From assembly GCA_017558005.1 (NCBI GenBank), contig JAFYWN010000030.1, positions 28,114 through 92,113 on the forward strand: 64,000 nucleotides of DNA. The letters run 5' to 3'. Origin of the DNA: Kiritimatiellia bacterium. Lineage in GTDB: Bacteria; Verrucomicrobiota; Kiritimatiellia; RFP12; DVOR01. The translations under genes were made by a program, and so were the position numbers. The notes beneath the pieces were generated by a model. It saw nothing but the letters and a program-made list of their open reading frames with translations, made no database searches and had not been told where the DNA came from. This document shows, piece by piece, positions 9,957 to 19,500 of the stretch. Numbering within the stretch: position 1 is the first letter of the stretch; each line of letters begins with the position of its first letter.

Positions 9957-9983
9957 GCTCGCTTTTGAAAGGATACAAAAGTT

Positions 9984-10655
9984 ATGACGTTCTTTTTGAT
10001 GTCGATTAGCGCTGCACAGATGACGTTGATTGAAGCATGGAATCATGGTGGTTGGCTAATGTGGGTATTGGCCGGGATGAGCGTGATTGGTGCGACGTTC
10101 TGCCTTTATTTCTTGGCTACGTTGCGCGAACGCGCGGTGGTGCCCTTCCGTTTGCGTCGTGATTTGCCGGGTTATTTGCTTTTGGACGACGTCTCGGATG
10201 CGCGCCGTCTGTGCGAAGACTCCCCCTCGCCCTTCTCTGCGGTGATGATTGCAACGCTTGATGCGGTGCGCAATGCGCCCAAGGCGAGCCCCGAATTGAT
10301 CTCCAAGGTAGCCGAGAGCGAAGGCGCTCGTCAGTCGGACCTCATCCAGGGCCAGACTCAGTGGTTGCTCGAAATTGCGACCATTGCGCCGATGGTGGGT
10401 CTCTTGGGTACGGTTATTGGTATGCTTGGCGCCTTCGGTGCAGTGGCTTCCGATGTGGCGGCAGCGAAGCCGACGCTTTTGGCTGAAGGTGTTTCTCAGG
10501 CAATTATCACAACGATTTTCGGTCTTTTTGTGGCAATTCCTGCGATGATGATGTACGCCTTTTTCCGTCGTCGTGCAGCGAAGTTGGTCGCCGTCTTAGA
10601 GAGCACCTGTGCAGAGATGGTGGCGATCTTGAGCAGCAAGTACGCACAGGACTGA
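9984..10655 (+). CDS. exbB: MotA/TolQ/ExbB proton channel family protein
   Basis: 223 residues. ExbB/TolQ proteins form the inner-membrane, proton-driven motor with ExbD/TolR that energises TonB-dependent uptake or Tol-Pal. Three membrane helices are visible, about residues 22-45, 128-150 and 168-193; the second contains the family signature IAPMVGLLGTVIGMLGAFG. The ribosome site GAAAGGA and an extended -10 promoter just upstream fix the start. The ExbD homologue follows 10 bases later, confirming the pair. No tonB or TonB-dependent receptor is in the window, so whether it serves TonB, Tol-Pal or another system, such as export of the neighbouring giant proteins, cannot be told. Length is normal for the family. 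Confidence 0.9.
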   Translation: MTFFLMSISAAQMTLIEAWNHGGWLMWVLAGMSVIGATFCLYFLATLRERAVVPFRLRRDLPGYLLLDDVSDARRLCEDSPSPFSAVMIATLDAVRNAPKASPELISKVAESEGARQSDLIQGQTQWLLEIATIAPMVGLLGTVIGMLGAFGAVASDVAAAKPTLLAEGVSQAIITTIFGLFVAIPAMMMYAFFRRRAAKLVAVLESTCAEMVAILSSKYAQD

Positions 10656-10665
10656 GGCTACTGCT

Positions 10666-11124
10666 ATGAATTTTCGTCGCAGACAACCGGCCTTGCCGCA
10701 GTTTCAGATGACCGCGATGATGGACGTGGTCTTCTTGCTCCTGTGCTTCTTTGTGACCTCTTCCGTCTTCTCCCAGTGGGAATACGAAGTGGATTTGACG
10801 CTTCCGAGCGCGCAGTCGGGACACTCCTCTACGCGTTTGCCTGGTGAAATCATTTTGAACGTGGCGCAAGATGGTCGCGTTACCGTGAATGGTCGCGTGC
10901 TTCAGGGCGATGCGCTTGATCGCCTTTTGGGTCAAGTGGCGGGCTACTTGCCTGACCAACCCGTCATTGTGCGCGCAGATGCGGCCACCTCCTATGCCGA
11001 CTTCATGAAAGTGGTGGATGCTTGCCGTATGGCGGGCATTGCCAATATCTCTTTGGCCACCGCTCAAGGCGACTCGGAGGATGCCTCCACTGATGCTCCG
11101 CCCCCGCCGCCGGAGGCGCTGTAA
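10666..11124 (+). CDS. exbD: Biopolymer transport protein ExbD/TolR
   Basis: 152 residues. One N-terminal membrane helix (about residues 18-36) includes TAMMDVVFLLLCFF, where the Asp is the conserved proton-pathway residue of ExbD/TolR. The remaining periplasmic domain has the usual size and ends in an acidic, Pro-rich tail (DAPPPPPEAL). It follows exbB by 10 bases and its stop overlaps the next start (TAATG), so the three genes are almost certainly co-transcribed and translationally coupled. Confidence 0.9.
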   Translation: MNFRRRQPALPQFQMTAMMDVVFLLLCFFVTSSVFSQWEYEVDLTLPSAQSGHSSTRLPGEIILNVAQDGRVTVNGRVLQGDALDRLLGQVAGYLPDQPVIVRADAATSYADFMKVVDACRMAGIANISLATAQGDSEDASTDAPPPPPEAL

Positions 11125-11417
11125 TGACAGGATGGCTCTTTGAAGCCCTGATGCTTTTGGCCTTTGGGTGCAGTTGGCCTGCCTCAATCGCCAAATCGCT
11201 TCGGACACGGTTCGTGCGTGGGAAGTCGCCCGCCTTCATGATTATCGTCATCAGTGGCTATGCATGCGGGATTGTGCACAAATTGCTCAATCCGCCCACG
11301 GAACCTGGCATTGAACAGTATGTGCTCTGGCTCTATGTGATGGACCTGCTCTTAGTCTCCACAGATTTGACGCTTTATTTCCTTTTCCGTAAAAATGATG
11401 CGCCGCGGGTGGCGTAA
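11124..11417 (+). CDS. Small multi-pass membrane protein, PQ-loop-like
   Basis: 97 residues starting in the TAATG overlap with exbD. Three hydrophobic helices are visible (about 5-20, 36-52, 66-88). The N-terminal GCSWPASIAKSLRTR and RGKSPAFM resemble small PQ-loop/SemiSWEET-like bacterial proteins (a Pro in the first helix, then a K/R-rich turn and GKS). The function is unknown; a transporter-like fold is a family-level guess. Its coupling to exbD suggests expression with the proton-channel pair, but a bile-acid-symporter-like gene follows 21 bases later, so it may belong with either. Confidence 0.65.
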   Translation: MTGWLFEALMLLAFGCSWPASIAKSLRTRFVRGKSPAFMIIVISGYACGIVHKLLNPPTEPGIEQYVLWLYVMDLLLVSTDLTLYFLFRKNDAPRVA

Positions 11418-11438
11418 CCGAAAGGGATTTTTCGGGAA

Positions 11439-12404
11439 ATGCTCCGCACACTGCTCTTAATTTTCGGGTTTGCAGGGGGATGGTTCTGCCCTTGGTTGGC
11501 GGCACTTAAGCCCTTAATGGCGGTCTTTTTGGCGTACATGCTCACGGTGGTCTTCCTGCGTATGCGCGTCTCTAAGGGGACCCTCACGGCGCGCCATTGG
11601 CGTGTTTTGGCAGCCAATCTACTCCTGCCCATCCTCATTTGGCAGGGAATGCTCCTCTGTGGCGTACCCGAACGTTTTGCACAGGCCGCCTTCTTCACGG
11701 CGGTCACCCCCACAGCGGCGGCGGCGCCTGTGATTGTGAATCTGCTGGGCGGCAGCATCTCCTTTGCCACGGCGGGCTTTTTATTGAGTACGCTCTGCAT
11801 GAGTGCGGCATTACCTCTGCTCATTCCACCGGTGTTACATCGACCCGTGTGGGGCGAACTGCCCGCAGCGCTCACGAATGGTTCGCTCTCCCTTTGGGAG
11901 ACTTGCGGCACCTTTTTCACGTGGTTGGGCGAGCAACCTGCAGGATTGATTCTCGGGCGCGTCTTCTTTGTGACGCTGATGCCGATGGTGCTGGCGGTGA
12001 TTTTGCGTCGGAAATTCGGCGAACGGGCACGCAATTGGGGCAACCAGCTCACGCCCTCCACGCTCTACGTGTGGGTGGGATTAGTGGCAATCATCGCCTC
12101 CTCTGCGGCACAAACCTTGGAAGGGCACACGGCAGGGTTTCCGCGTTCGGATGTGCTGTGGGTGGTGCTCATTGATATCTTGCTCTGCGTTTTCATGTTT
12201 GCCTTTGGCGCGCTCATTGGCGGTCGGACACACCTCCGCGAGTGTTCGCAACTGCTCGGGCAAAAAAACACCTCCTACACCACCTATTTGGCCTTCGCCT
12301 GTGACGCGCCCTTTGCCGCCCTTGGCCCAGCCTTTTATGTCTTTTTCCACAACACGTGGAATGGTCTTCAGCTGATCTTCCACAAAGACCAACCCAAGAA
12401 CTAA
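11439..12404 (+). CDS. Bile acid:sodium symporter (BASS)-like membrane transporter
   Basis: 321 residues with 8-10 hydrophobic segments, the normal size for BASS family sodium-coupled organic-anion transporters. The segment FFTAVTPTAAAAPVIVNLLG (about residues 85-105) is typical of the conserved region around the substrate and sodium site, followed by GGSISFATAGFLLSTL. The start has GGGA and AAAGGG upstream. It follows the small membrane protein closely and gatC begins 38 bases after its stop with its own promoter. The substrate cannot be predicted; in bacteria such proteins carry varied organic acids, not only bile salts. Confidence 0.7.
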   Translation: MLRTLLLIFGFAGGWFCPWLAALKPLMAVFLAYMLTVVFLRMRVSKGTLTARHWRVLAANLLLPILIWQGMLLCGVPERFAQAAFFTAVTPTAAAAPVIVNLLGGSISFATAGFLLSTLCMSAALPLLIPPVLHRPVWGELPAALTNGSLSLWETCGTFFTWLGEQPAGLILGRVFFVTLMPMVLAVILRRKFGERARNWGNQLTPSTLYVWVGLVAIIASSAAQTLEGHTAGFPRSDVLWVVLIDILLCVFMFAFGALIGGRTHLRECSQLLGQKNTSYTTYLAFACDAPFAALGPAFYVFFHNTWNGLQLIFHKDQPKN

Positions 12405-12412
12405 TTTCAATT

Positions 12413-12421
12413 TGTTATACT
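12413..12421 (+). promoter_or_regulatory. Extended -10 promoter of gatCAB
   Basis: TGTTATACT lies 21 bases before the gatC ATG, giving a predicted 5' leader of about 15 bases that still includes AAGGAG at 12431. Confidence 0.55.
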
Positions 12422-12442
12422 TTTATCCTTAAGGAGTTGATT

Positions 12443-12724
12443 ATGGCGGGATTTGATATTGATCGTGTGGCGCACTTAGCGCGACTTGATTTGACTGATG
12501 AAGAACGGGCCACCTTTGGAGGTCAGCTCGAAACCATTGTGGCATACGTGGATCGTATCGCAGGATTGGACGTGGCGGGCGAAGCGGCCACATTGCACGG
12601 TCATAGCGTGAACAACATTTTTCGCGCCGACACCCCCGTGGATGGTTTGGAAACCGAGGTCGCTTTGCAGAATGCTCCGGCACGAATTGAAGATGAAATC
12701 CGCATGCCGCGTATTGTGGAATAA
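12443..12724 (+). CDS. gatC: Aspartyl/glutamyl-tRNA amidotransferase subunit C
   Basis: 93 residues from the ATG at 12443, preceded by AAGGAG; an upstream in-frame ATG would add 29 residues that run into the previous gene and is rejected. The pattern VAHLARLDLTDEE near the N-terminus and the C-terminal PRIVE are typical of GatC, the small subunit that wraps GatA and GatB. GatCAB converts misacylated Glu-tRNA(Gln) and/or Asp-tRNA(Asn) to Gln-tRNA and Asn-tRNA. The order gatC-gatA-gatB with 11 and 14 base gaps is the usual operon. Confidence 0.93.
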   Translation: MAGFDIDRVAHLARLDLTDEERATFGGQLETIVAYVDRIAGLDVAGEAATLHGHSVNNIFRADTPVDGLETEVALQNAPARIEDEIRMPRIVE

Positions 12725-12735
12725 GGAGTTTTAAG

Positions 12736-14181
12736 ATGGAATTGCACAAACTGACCATCACTGAAGCGCTCAAGGGCTTGCGCGAAGGCGTCTTTACCTC
12801 TGTTGAATTGACCCAGGCCCTCATCAACGTAATGGAGGCCTCCCAGGCTGATATTCACGCCTATGTCACAATTGATGCCGCAGGAGCACTTGCCCAGGCC
12901 GCCGAATGCGATCAACGTCGCGCCGCAGGTGAAGATCTCCCCTTGCTCGGCGTGCCAATCGCAATTAAAGACAACATGAATGTGATTGGCCAACCCTGCA
13001 CCGCCTCTTCGCGCATTTTGGAAGGTTATGTCGCACCCTATGATGCGACGGTTATCGCAAAGCTCCGCGCCGCGGGTGCCATCTTCCTCGGCCGCACAAA
13101 CATGGACGAATTCGCCCTCGGCTCGACCACGCAGACGTCTGGCTTCGGCCCCACCGAGAACCCGGTGGCTCGCGGGTGCATCCCTGGCGGTTCGTCGGGT
13201 GGTAGCGCGGCGGCAGTGGGTGGCGACCTCGCCATCTGCGCATTGGGTTCTGATACCGGCGGCTCGATTCGTCAGCCCGCTTCGCACTGCGGCATCGTGG
13301 GCGTGAAGCCAACGTATGGCCGCGTGTCGCGTTATGGCATTGTGGCATGCGCCTCGTCGCTTGACCAGGTGGGCCCCATGACGAAGACGGTCGAAGACGC
13401 GGCAATCCTCATGAACGTCATCTCCGGTCGCGACCCCATGGATGCGACCAGCCTTGATGAAGCAGTGCCCGATTACACCACGGCATGGAAGGATGCCGAC
13501 CCCGAACAGCCCCTCAAGGGCATGACCTTCGGTATCCCCACCGAATACTATGGTGAAGGCTTGGACCCCGAAGTGCGCGCCTTCACAGAGGCGGCAAAGG
13601 AACGCGTCATTGCGCTCGGCGGCACACTCAAAGAGGTCTCGCTCCCGCACTCGGAATACGGCATTCCCACCTACTACATCTGCATGACGGCAGAAATTTC
13701 CGCCAACCTCGCCCGTTTTGATGGCGTGCGTTACGGTCAGCGCGTGCCCTGCGATGATGTGATTGAACAGTACAAGCGGACGCGTGCAGAGGGCTTTGGC
13801 GCAGAAGTGAAGCGTCGCGTATTGCTCGGCACCTTCGTGCTCTCCAGCGGTTACTATGATGCGTATTACAACCGCGCCCAGAAGGTGCGTACGTTGATTC
13901 GTCGCGACTTTGACCAGGCCTTCGCGGAATGTGATGCGTTGCTCTCGCCCGTCACCCCCGAACCCGCTTGGCCGCTTGGTGTCTATCAGGACGATCCGAT
14001 TCGCAACTATCTTTCAGACGTGCTCACCGTGGGTGTCAACCTCGCGGGGTGTTGCGCAATCGCAATCCCTGCAGGCACCACGCAGGCAGGAAAGCCGGTC
14101 GGGATTCAGTTGATTGCACCGAACTTTGGAGAGATGACCCTCTTCAAGGCCGCTAAAGCCCTGGAATTGCCTCGCGCTTAA
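12736..14181 (+). CDS. gatA: Aspartyl/glutamyl-tRNA amidotransferase subunit A
   Basis: 481 residues, normal length. It is the glutaminase subunit of the amidase-signature family. The Ser-cisSer-Lys catalytic triad is intact: Lys78 in PIAIKDNM, Ser153 in GGSSGGS and the nucleophile Ser177 in GSDTGGSIRQP. Ammonia released from glutamine is channelled to GatB. A clear AAGGAG site precedes the ATG and the gene lies between gatC and gatB. A long open frame on the opposite strand (12601-13650) mirrors this gene and is not considered real. Confidence 0.96.
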   Translation: MELHKLTITEALKGLREGVFTSVELTQALINVMEASQADIHAYVTIDAAGALAQAAECDQRRAAGEDLPLLGVPIAIKDNMNVIGQPCTASSRILEGYVAPYDATVIAKLRAAGAIFLGRTNMDEFALGSTTQTSGFGPTENPVARGCIPGGSSGGSAAAVGGDLAICALGSDTGGSIRQPASHCGIVGVKPTYGRVSRYGIVACASSLDQVGPMTKTVEDAAILMNVISGRDPMDATSLDEAVPDYTTAWKDADPEQPLKGMTFGIPTEYYGEGLDPEVRAFTEAAKERVIALGGTLKEVSLPHSEYGIPTYYICMTAEISANLARFDGVRYGQRVPCDDVIEQYKRTRAEGFGAEVKRRVLLGTFVLSSGYYDAYYNRAQKVRTLIRRDFDQAFAECDALLSPVTPEPAWPLGVYQDDPIRNYLSDVLTVGVNLAGCCAIAIPAGTTQAGKPVGIQLIAPNFGEMTLFKAAKALELPRA

Positions 14182-14195
14182 GGAGATTTTAAAAG

Positions 14196-15620
14196 ATGGA
14201 ATACGAAGTCGTTATTGGGCTTGAAACCCACGTTCAATTAAAGACCACCACAAAGATGTTCTGCGGATGTAGCACGGCATTTGGCGCCAGCCCGAATGCG
14301 CACGTCTGCCCCGTCTGCTTGGGCTATCCAGGCGCATTGCCCGCGATGAACGAAGAGGCTATTCGCTATACGGTCATGGCAGGCTTAATGCTCGGATGTA
14401 AAATCGCCGACTACGCAAAGTTTGACCGTAAGAATTACTTCTACCCCGACTCCTCTAAAAACTACCAGATTACGCAGTTGGACTACCCGCTCTGCTTAGG
14501 TGGTGGCGTGGAAATCACGGGCATGGATGGCGCCAAGAAGACCGTGCGCATTCACCACATCCACTTGGAAGAAGACGTGGGTAAACTCACCCACCGCCCT
14601 GGATGCTCGGGGGTGGACTTCAATCGCGCAGGTACGCCGCTCATGGAAATCGTCTCCGAACCCGATATGCGTTCTGCCGATGAAGCGATCGCCTATTTGA
14701 CCGCATTGCGTGAGATGATGATTTACGCTGGCGTTTCGGAGTGCAACCTCGAAGAGGGCAATATGCGCTCTGACGTGAACATCTCCATCCGCCCGAAGGG
14801 TCAGGAAGCCTACGGCACGAAGATTGAAATCAAGAACATGAATACCTTCAGTGGCATTCATGCCGCACTCTTGTATGAAATCGAACGCCAAAAGGCGGCT
14901 TGCGATGCAGGCCAGGCGCTCCGTCAGGAAACGCGCCGTTGGGACACAGACGCAGGCGAAACCACGGTGATGCGTTCGAAGGAAAACTCCGACGACTACC
15001 GTTACTTCCCCGAACCCGACTTGATGCCCATCGCCCTCTCCGCTGAGCAGGTCGCCGAGTGGGCCGCCGCCCTCCCTGAAGCCCCTGCAAAGCGTCGCGA
15101 ACGCATGATTGCCGAATACGGAATTCCCGAGTATGACGCAGGCGTGCTCTCGGCAGACCGCGCACTCGCAGACTTCTTTGAAGCCGTGGCAAAGCGTTGC
15201 GGCAATGGCAAACTCGCCTCGAACTGGGTCATGGCAGAAGTGCTTGCGCTTACTGCAAAGTCTGGCATCGCCCTGAGCGAATCGCAGTTGACCGCTGAAG
15301 CACTCGGCGACTTACTGAAGTTGCTCGAAGGCAAGACCATTAATGGACCAACCGCAAAGGCGCTCCTACCCGAACTCTTCGAAAAGGGTGGCGACCCCGC
15401 AGCCATCGTGAAGGAACGTGGCCTCGGCCAGGTTTCTGACACAGGCGCCATTGAGGCATTTGTTGATGCAGTGCTTGAGGCAAATCCCAAGGTGGTCGCA
15501 GAAGTGAAGTCCGGCAAGGGTGCCGCGATTGGCTTCCTTGTGGGCCAGGTCATGAAGCAGTCCAAGGGTAAAGCAAGCCCGCAAATCGTGCAGGAACTCC
15601 TCCGCAAGAAGCTCGGCTAA
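14196..15620 (+). CDS. gatB: Aspartyl/glutamyl-tRNA amidotransferase subunit B
   Basis: 474 residues. GatB binds the misacylated tRNA and carries out ATP-dependent transamidation. The start IGLETHVQLKTTTKMFCGC and the zinc-type cysteines CGC...CPVCLGYPGALP (about residues 23-50) are the family signature. The C-terminal part (about 330-474) matches the GatB/YqeY tRNA-binding tail, including a region like NPKVVAEVKSGKGAAIGFLV and a terminal KLG. AAGGAG precedes the ATG. It ends the gatCAB operon and a strong terminator follows 24 bases later. Confidence 0.96.
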   Translation: MEYEVVIGLETHVQLKTTTKMFCGCSTAFGASPNAHVCPVCLGYPGALPAMNEEAIRYTVMAGLMLGCKIADYAKFDRKNYFYPDSSKNYQITQLDYPLCLGGGVEITGMDGAKKTVRIHHIHLEEDVGKLTHRPGCSGVDFNRAGTPLMEIVSEPDMRSADEAIAYLTALREMMIYAGVSECNLEEGNMRSDVNISIRPKGQEAYGTKIEIKNMNTFSGIHAALLYEIERQKAACDAGQALRQETRRWDTDAGETTVMRSKENSDDYRYFPEPDLMPIALSAEQVAEWAAALPEAPAKRRERMIAEYGIPEYDAGVLSADRALADFFEAVAKRCGNGKLASNWVMAEVLALTAKSGIALSESQLTAEALGDLLKLLEGKTINGPTAKALLPELFEKGGDPAAIVKERGLGQVSDTGAIEAFVDAVLEANPKVVAEVKSGKGAAIGFLVGQVMKQSKGKASPQIVQELLRKKLG

Positions 15621-15643
15621 TCCCCGCCCCTCAAGAAACACAC

Positions 15644-15675
15644 AAAAAAGCGGTCACCTCGGTGGCCGCTTTTTT
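15644..15675. terminator. Terminator after gatB (symmetrical)
   Basis: AAAAAAGCGG and CACC pair with GGTGGCCGCTTTTTT across a TC loop with one G-T wobble, flanked by A6 and T6, so it can act on either strand. Confidence 0.85.
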
Positions 15676-16509
15676 CACCCCCTCTTCCTCGCCCAGAACC
15701 CTCGCGAAGCCCTTCCAGCCCCTCTCCACCACCCGCACGCCAGAGAGACACCAAACGACGGGGACACCCCCGAACCCCTCGCACCGCCCCGCACGAAGCA
15801 TCTCTCTTCCCTCTTCCACCGCCCTCTCACCTCGACGCCCCGCTTCTGCCTCTGTGACAGTCAAACCCTCGGCTGGTGAGGACTGTAGGAGGCTTTCAAG
15901 CCCACCTTCCATACGGCCGTGAACAGTTCAACCCATAAAGGTTCTGCGGCCTTCGTTCCGCGAAGGCATGGCCCTCGAGAGACCGCACTCCCACAACCCC
16001 ACAGCACCTCGCGTAGCCCGCACCCCAGCCGCCATCCCATCACACCACACTCCGCCATCAGCCTTCATCACTCCGCGTCACCCTCACAGGTCTCACCGAA
16101 AGGTGAGGAAAAGCACGTCTCTCTCCAGAGTGTCACCAAACGACGAGGAGAAGGATCTTCTCCATAGAAGGACCCCAGAGGAGTCTGCGGCGCAGCCGCT
16201 TATCTATCCGTAATCTATCTGAGCGGCAGGCCGTTGCCTGCCTTATCTATCCAGAAGCGAGAGTGGCCATCGGAGATAGATGAGACGGGCAACAGCCCGT
16301 CTATCAGATAGATTACGGATAGATTAAAGATAGATTATTTAGCCAGCCCGCACCCCAGTCACCAGACTTACCTCATCACCCCACCTTCCATCTCTACCTC
16401 TTCACCACCCACTCTCCAGAGAGGCACCAAACGACGGGGGACACCCCCGCCCCCTCGCACCGCCCCGCACGAAGCTTCTCTCCCCTCTCCCTCTGCCCCA
16501 TTCTCTTTA
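15676..16509. other. Gene-free C-rich region between gatB and the giant gene
   Basis: No supported gene. It holds C-rich dispersed modules (about 15735-15785 and 16408-16475), a module beginning CGCGAAGGCATGGCCCTCGA at about 15959 that recurs at 9539, and copy B of the structured repeat. Confidence 0.65.
16015..16358 (+). repeat. Structured intergenic repeat, copy B
   Basis: The more complete copy of the 340-base element. Besides the hairpins listed for copy A, 16200-16222 and 16304-16326 are inverted repeats matching at 22 of 23 bases (TTATCTATCCGTAATCTATC...). They enclose the GGCAGGC hairpin (16225-16242), a weaker TCTATCC/GGAGATAGA stem and the GACGGGC hairpin (16285-16301). The result is a cloverleaf-like fold. 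In copy A the left arm has drifted at three positions. Confidence 0.8.
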
Positions 16510-16544
16510 GATAAAACAAAGCGGCACACCGTGTGGTGTGCCGC
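16510..16544 (-). terminator. Terminator of the 4123-residue protein gene
   Basis: Perfect hairpin GCGGCACACC with a 4-base loop and GGTGTGCCGC, followed on the minus strand by TTTGTTTTAT, 23 bases after the stop codon. Confidence 0.85.
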
Positions 16545-16566
16545 TTGTGTTAATTGAGGACTTGAA

Positions 16567-19500
16567 TTAGTCGAGAGACTCAGTCATCGGGGAGGCCGAG
16601 AGGATGACCTTGAAGAAGGTGGCCTGCTCAGTGCCATTGATGATGGCTGCGGAGGTCGGGATCTCAACCGCAGGGGTCTGTTCACCAGCAACCTTCACCT
16701 CTGCGAGCTTGGTCCAAGTACCACCGAGGGTGGCGGCACCATAGACGGAGTAAGTTGCAGAAGTGTTCTTGCCTTCAGCGAAGAGCGCAGAGAGGTCATA
16801 GATGTCGCCATCGAGGCCAACTGCACCAGTGACCGTCCAATTCAAGGTGATCACATCGCCATTGAAGGAGATCTTATTGACGGTGAGGCCGTAGGACTTC
16901 ACACCCTGTTCGATGAGGTTGAGCGCCACTTCATTACCGAGGAGGTCAAGGAGTTCCTTCGCGGCAGCGGCGTCTTCCACGCCTTCAACCTTAACAGCGC
17001 CATTTTCATCAGGTTCGCCAACAACGGTCAAACCGTAGAGCTGAGCACCGAATGCGGTGAGTGCGAGGTTACCATCGATATCCGTGGTCCAAATTGCGGC
17101 GCTCTGCTGGAAGTCAGCGAGCGAACCGCCGAAGGTGTTGCACCAACCGCTATTGGTAGAACCGTCAGGCAGGAAGCTATCAGACTTCTTACCACCCTGG
17201 AGCCATTCCCAAGCATCAGCGAGCTTGTCATTATCCGTATCCACATCCTGGATGTAGAATTCGGCATTCCAAGCGGCACCACTCGAGAGCGGCGTAACGG
17301 CGAGCGGGTCAAAGTAGAAGCCACCAACGGCATCCAAGCCCTGCGTAGCATAGCCCCAAGGTTCCCAAGCATCACGCTTACGGTTACCATTCAAGTCGAA
17401 GTACGCCAAGAGGTAAACCGGGCGATTCGTGGCCAAGCCGCGGAGTTCCACATCGAAGCGCGTGGAGAAGAATTCATCCTTCTCTTCGCCTGCAACCGTC
17501 GTCTTCGTGATCTTATCCTTCACCATCTTCACGCAACGGTTCAACTTCGGGAAGTCTGCCAATTTAGGATCAGTCGTGTCATCATAGACCAAGACATCCG
17601 TCGTCGATGCGACCGGGTTACCATTGAAGGAGCCCGAGTAGTGTGCTTCCACAACGAGGCTTCTGTAACCGAATTCCGCAGGCGTACGGAGCACACCATT
17701 GTAACGGATGCGCGTACGGACATAGTAGGAATCCTGGACATTGAAGGACGTATCACGTGTGGTACCTTCAAGTTCGGCAAGGTTTTCATCGCCGGAAGCA
17801 TTCAACTGCACCTTGAACTTTCCGCTCATCTTCTTCGGCTTGCCGCAGTAAGGCTTGAGCGTAAGTTCGTAGCTGTACGTGCCGTCACCAAACAGAGCGG
17901 TGCCTTCGGAATTGATTTCACCAATACCGCGCGGCAACTTGTAACGATAGACAAACTGTTCCTGTGCGCCCGTACCAATGGCCGTTGCCGAAGGCGTGAC
18001 ACCGCGGATGCCCGTCTTGTTGAAGACCGTCTTGGACTCTGCGTCACCAGCGCCATTCGCAGTCTTACGAATGACCAAGTCGAACTGAGGCACCTGGATA
18101 TTGCTCTTCCATTCGAAGGTCAGTTCCGTATTGTGCACGAAGGCACCACCCACAGGGCTGACCATTGCCGTGCTTGCTTCATCAAGCGTGCCGAAGGCAT
18201 TGGTAACCACAGCGATGTTGTAGGGGGCACGTTCCGGCCAGCTCGAACTTTCCGCCATCGTTTCAGGCAAGAGATAGACCTTATAGGAGGCCGCAACGAG
18301 GTCGCCACCCAGATCTGCGAGGCCACCTGCGGTATCTGCATTGTTGAAGATGTCATCTTCAGTGAGATACGGCTTCTTCACATTGAACGGCTTCTTGAAG
18401 ACCACTGCGCCAGGATTTTCCGTCGAAACCGTAGCACCAATGCGTTCATACGCAGCGAGGAGCAGATAGTAGTTCTGCTTGGTCGCGAAGAGCGACGGCT
18501 GCAACGGATTATTCGTAGACGGATTGAGAATGGAGGAGTTGTCACCCGCCACGACATCATTGTTTTCATTTTCAGTCAACAACACGCCGAGGATTGCGTC
18601 CACGTCCAAGCGAACTGCGCCAGCAGGAGCCTGTTCAGAGAGAGCAACGTGGAGGACATCATTGACCTGATCAAAGCCAACGTCCACATCGTGCTGATCG
18701 GGCACACCTGCAGGTTCGCCGTCATTCCACTTGCCATTACCATCAAGGTCAGCAAAGACGAAGAAGTTGTTCGGGCCTTCCTTGATATGACCTTCGTCAG
18801 GGTTCACGAGCGTGAAGGTATTGGTCTGACCGGGCACCACGCCATAGCTATAGGTGGCGACACCAACGAACTCGGTGCGATCATAGACCGTGATATTTCC
18901 TTCATCGTCTTCAAGCGAACCCTTATCCGGCCAATCTTCCGTGCTAGTGAAATCAAGCGTGAATTCACCCGTACGATAGTTCACCCAACCAGCCTTACGA
19001 CGTGCAAAGCCATCGCCAACCAGTTCGCCATTGCCATCGACCCATGTCACTTCTTCCATGGCATAAAGTTCTGCCACGTCATTCACAGAAGACGTATCGC
19101 TCAGGATATTGAAGTAACCGTAGTCTTTTTCGTCCGTCTGGTCTTCTTCATACGGCGTATCCACCGCCATACGCGTGAACTTAATCTTGAGCGAGCCAGG
19201 CTTGATGTTACCAATGTGGAAGTAACCCGACATCACACCACGCTTCCAGGCGCCAATTTCATACTCAATCGTGTCGCTTTCTTGACCGCCGGTCAAAGCG
19301 AGCGGCAAGTTGAAGGTCGCATCAGGGGCAGAGTTGTTGTTCTTCGCCGTGTAGGTGTGAACCACAATCTTCGCCTCTGCGGTTGCATTGGTGTACACAT
19401 TCTGGTTGCCGAAGTAGTCCACGGTCATGCGCAATGCAGGCGTGGGCATTTCAAGCTGAATCTTACCCGTCTGCGAAATGGTCGTGGCCGCATTCGGATT

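Larger units (their letters stand above)
7897..9983. other. 2.1 kb gene-free region
   Basis: No convincing gene on either strand. From left to right it holds a C-rich stretch (about 7980-8240), an AT-rich stretch with three TTATCAACA nonamers and a 22-23 bp periodic array (8280-8700), a strong rightward promoter (8717-8745), and C-rich repeat modules shared with 15.6-16.5 kb (8880-9860). Short open frames here overlap repeats, lack ribosome sites and have low-complexity products. Confidence 0.7.

Noticed and set aside
9494..9978. Several 80-140 codon frames in the 9.5-10 kb region, both strands
   Set aside because: They lie in C-rich repeats, overlap one another in several frames and give Pro/Arg/Gly-rich low-complexity products.
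12601..13650. 349-codon open frame opposite gatA
   Set aside because: Mirror shadow of gatA, which has an intact catalytic triad.
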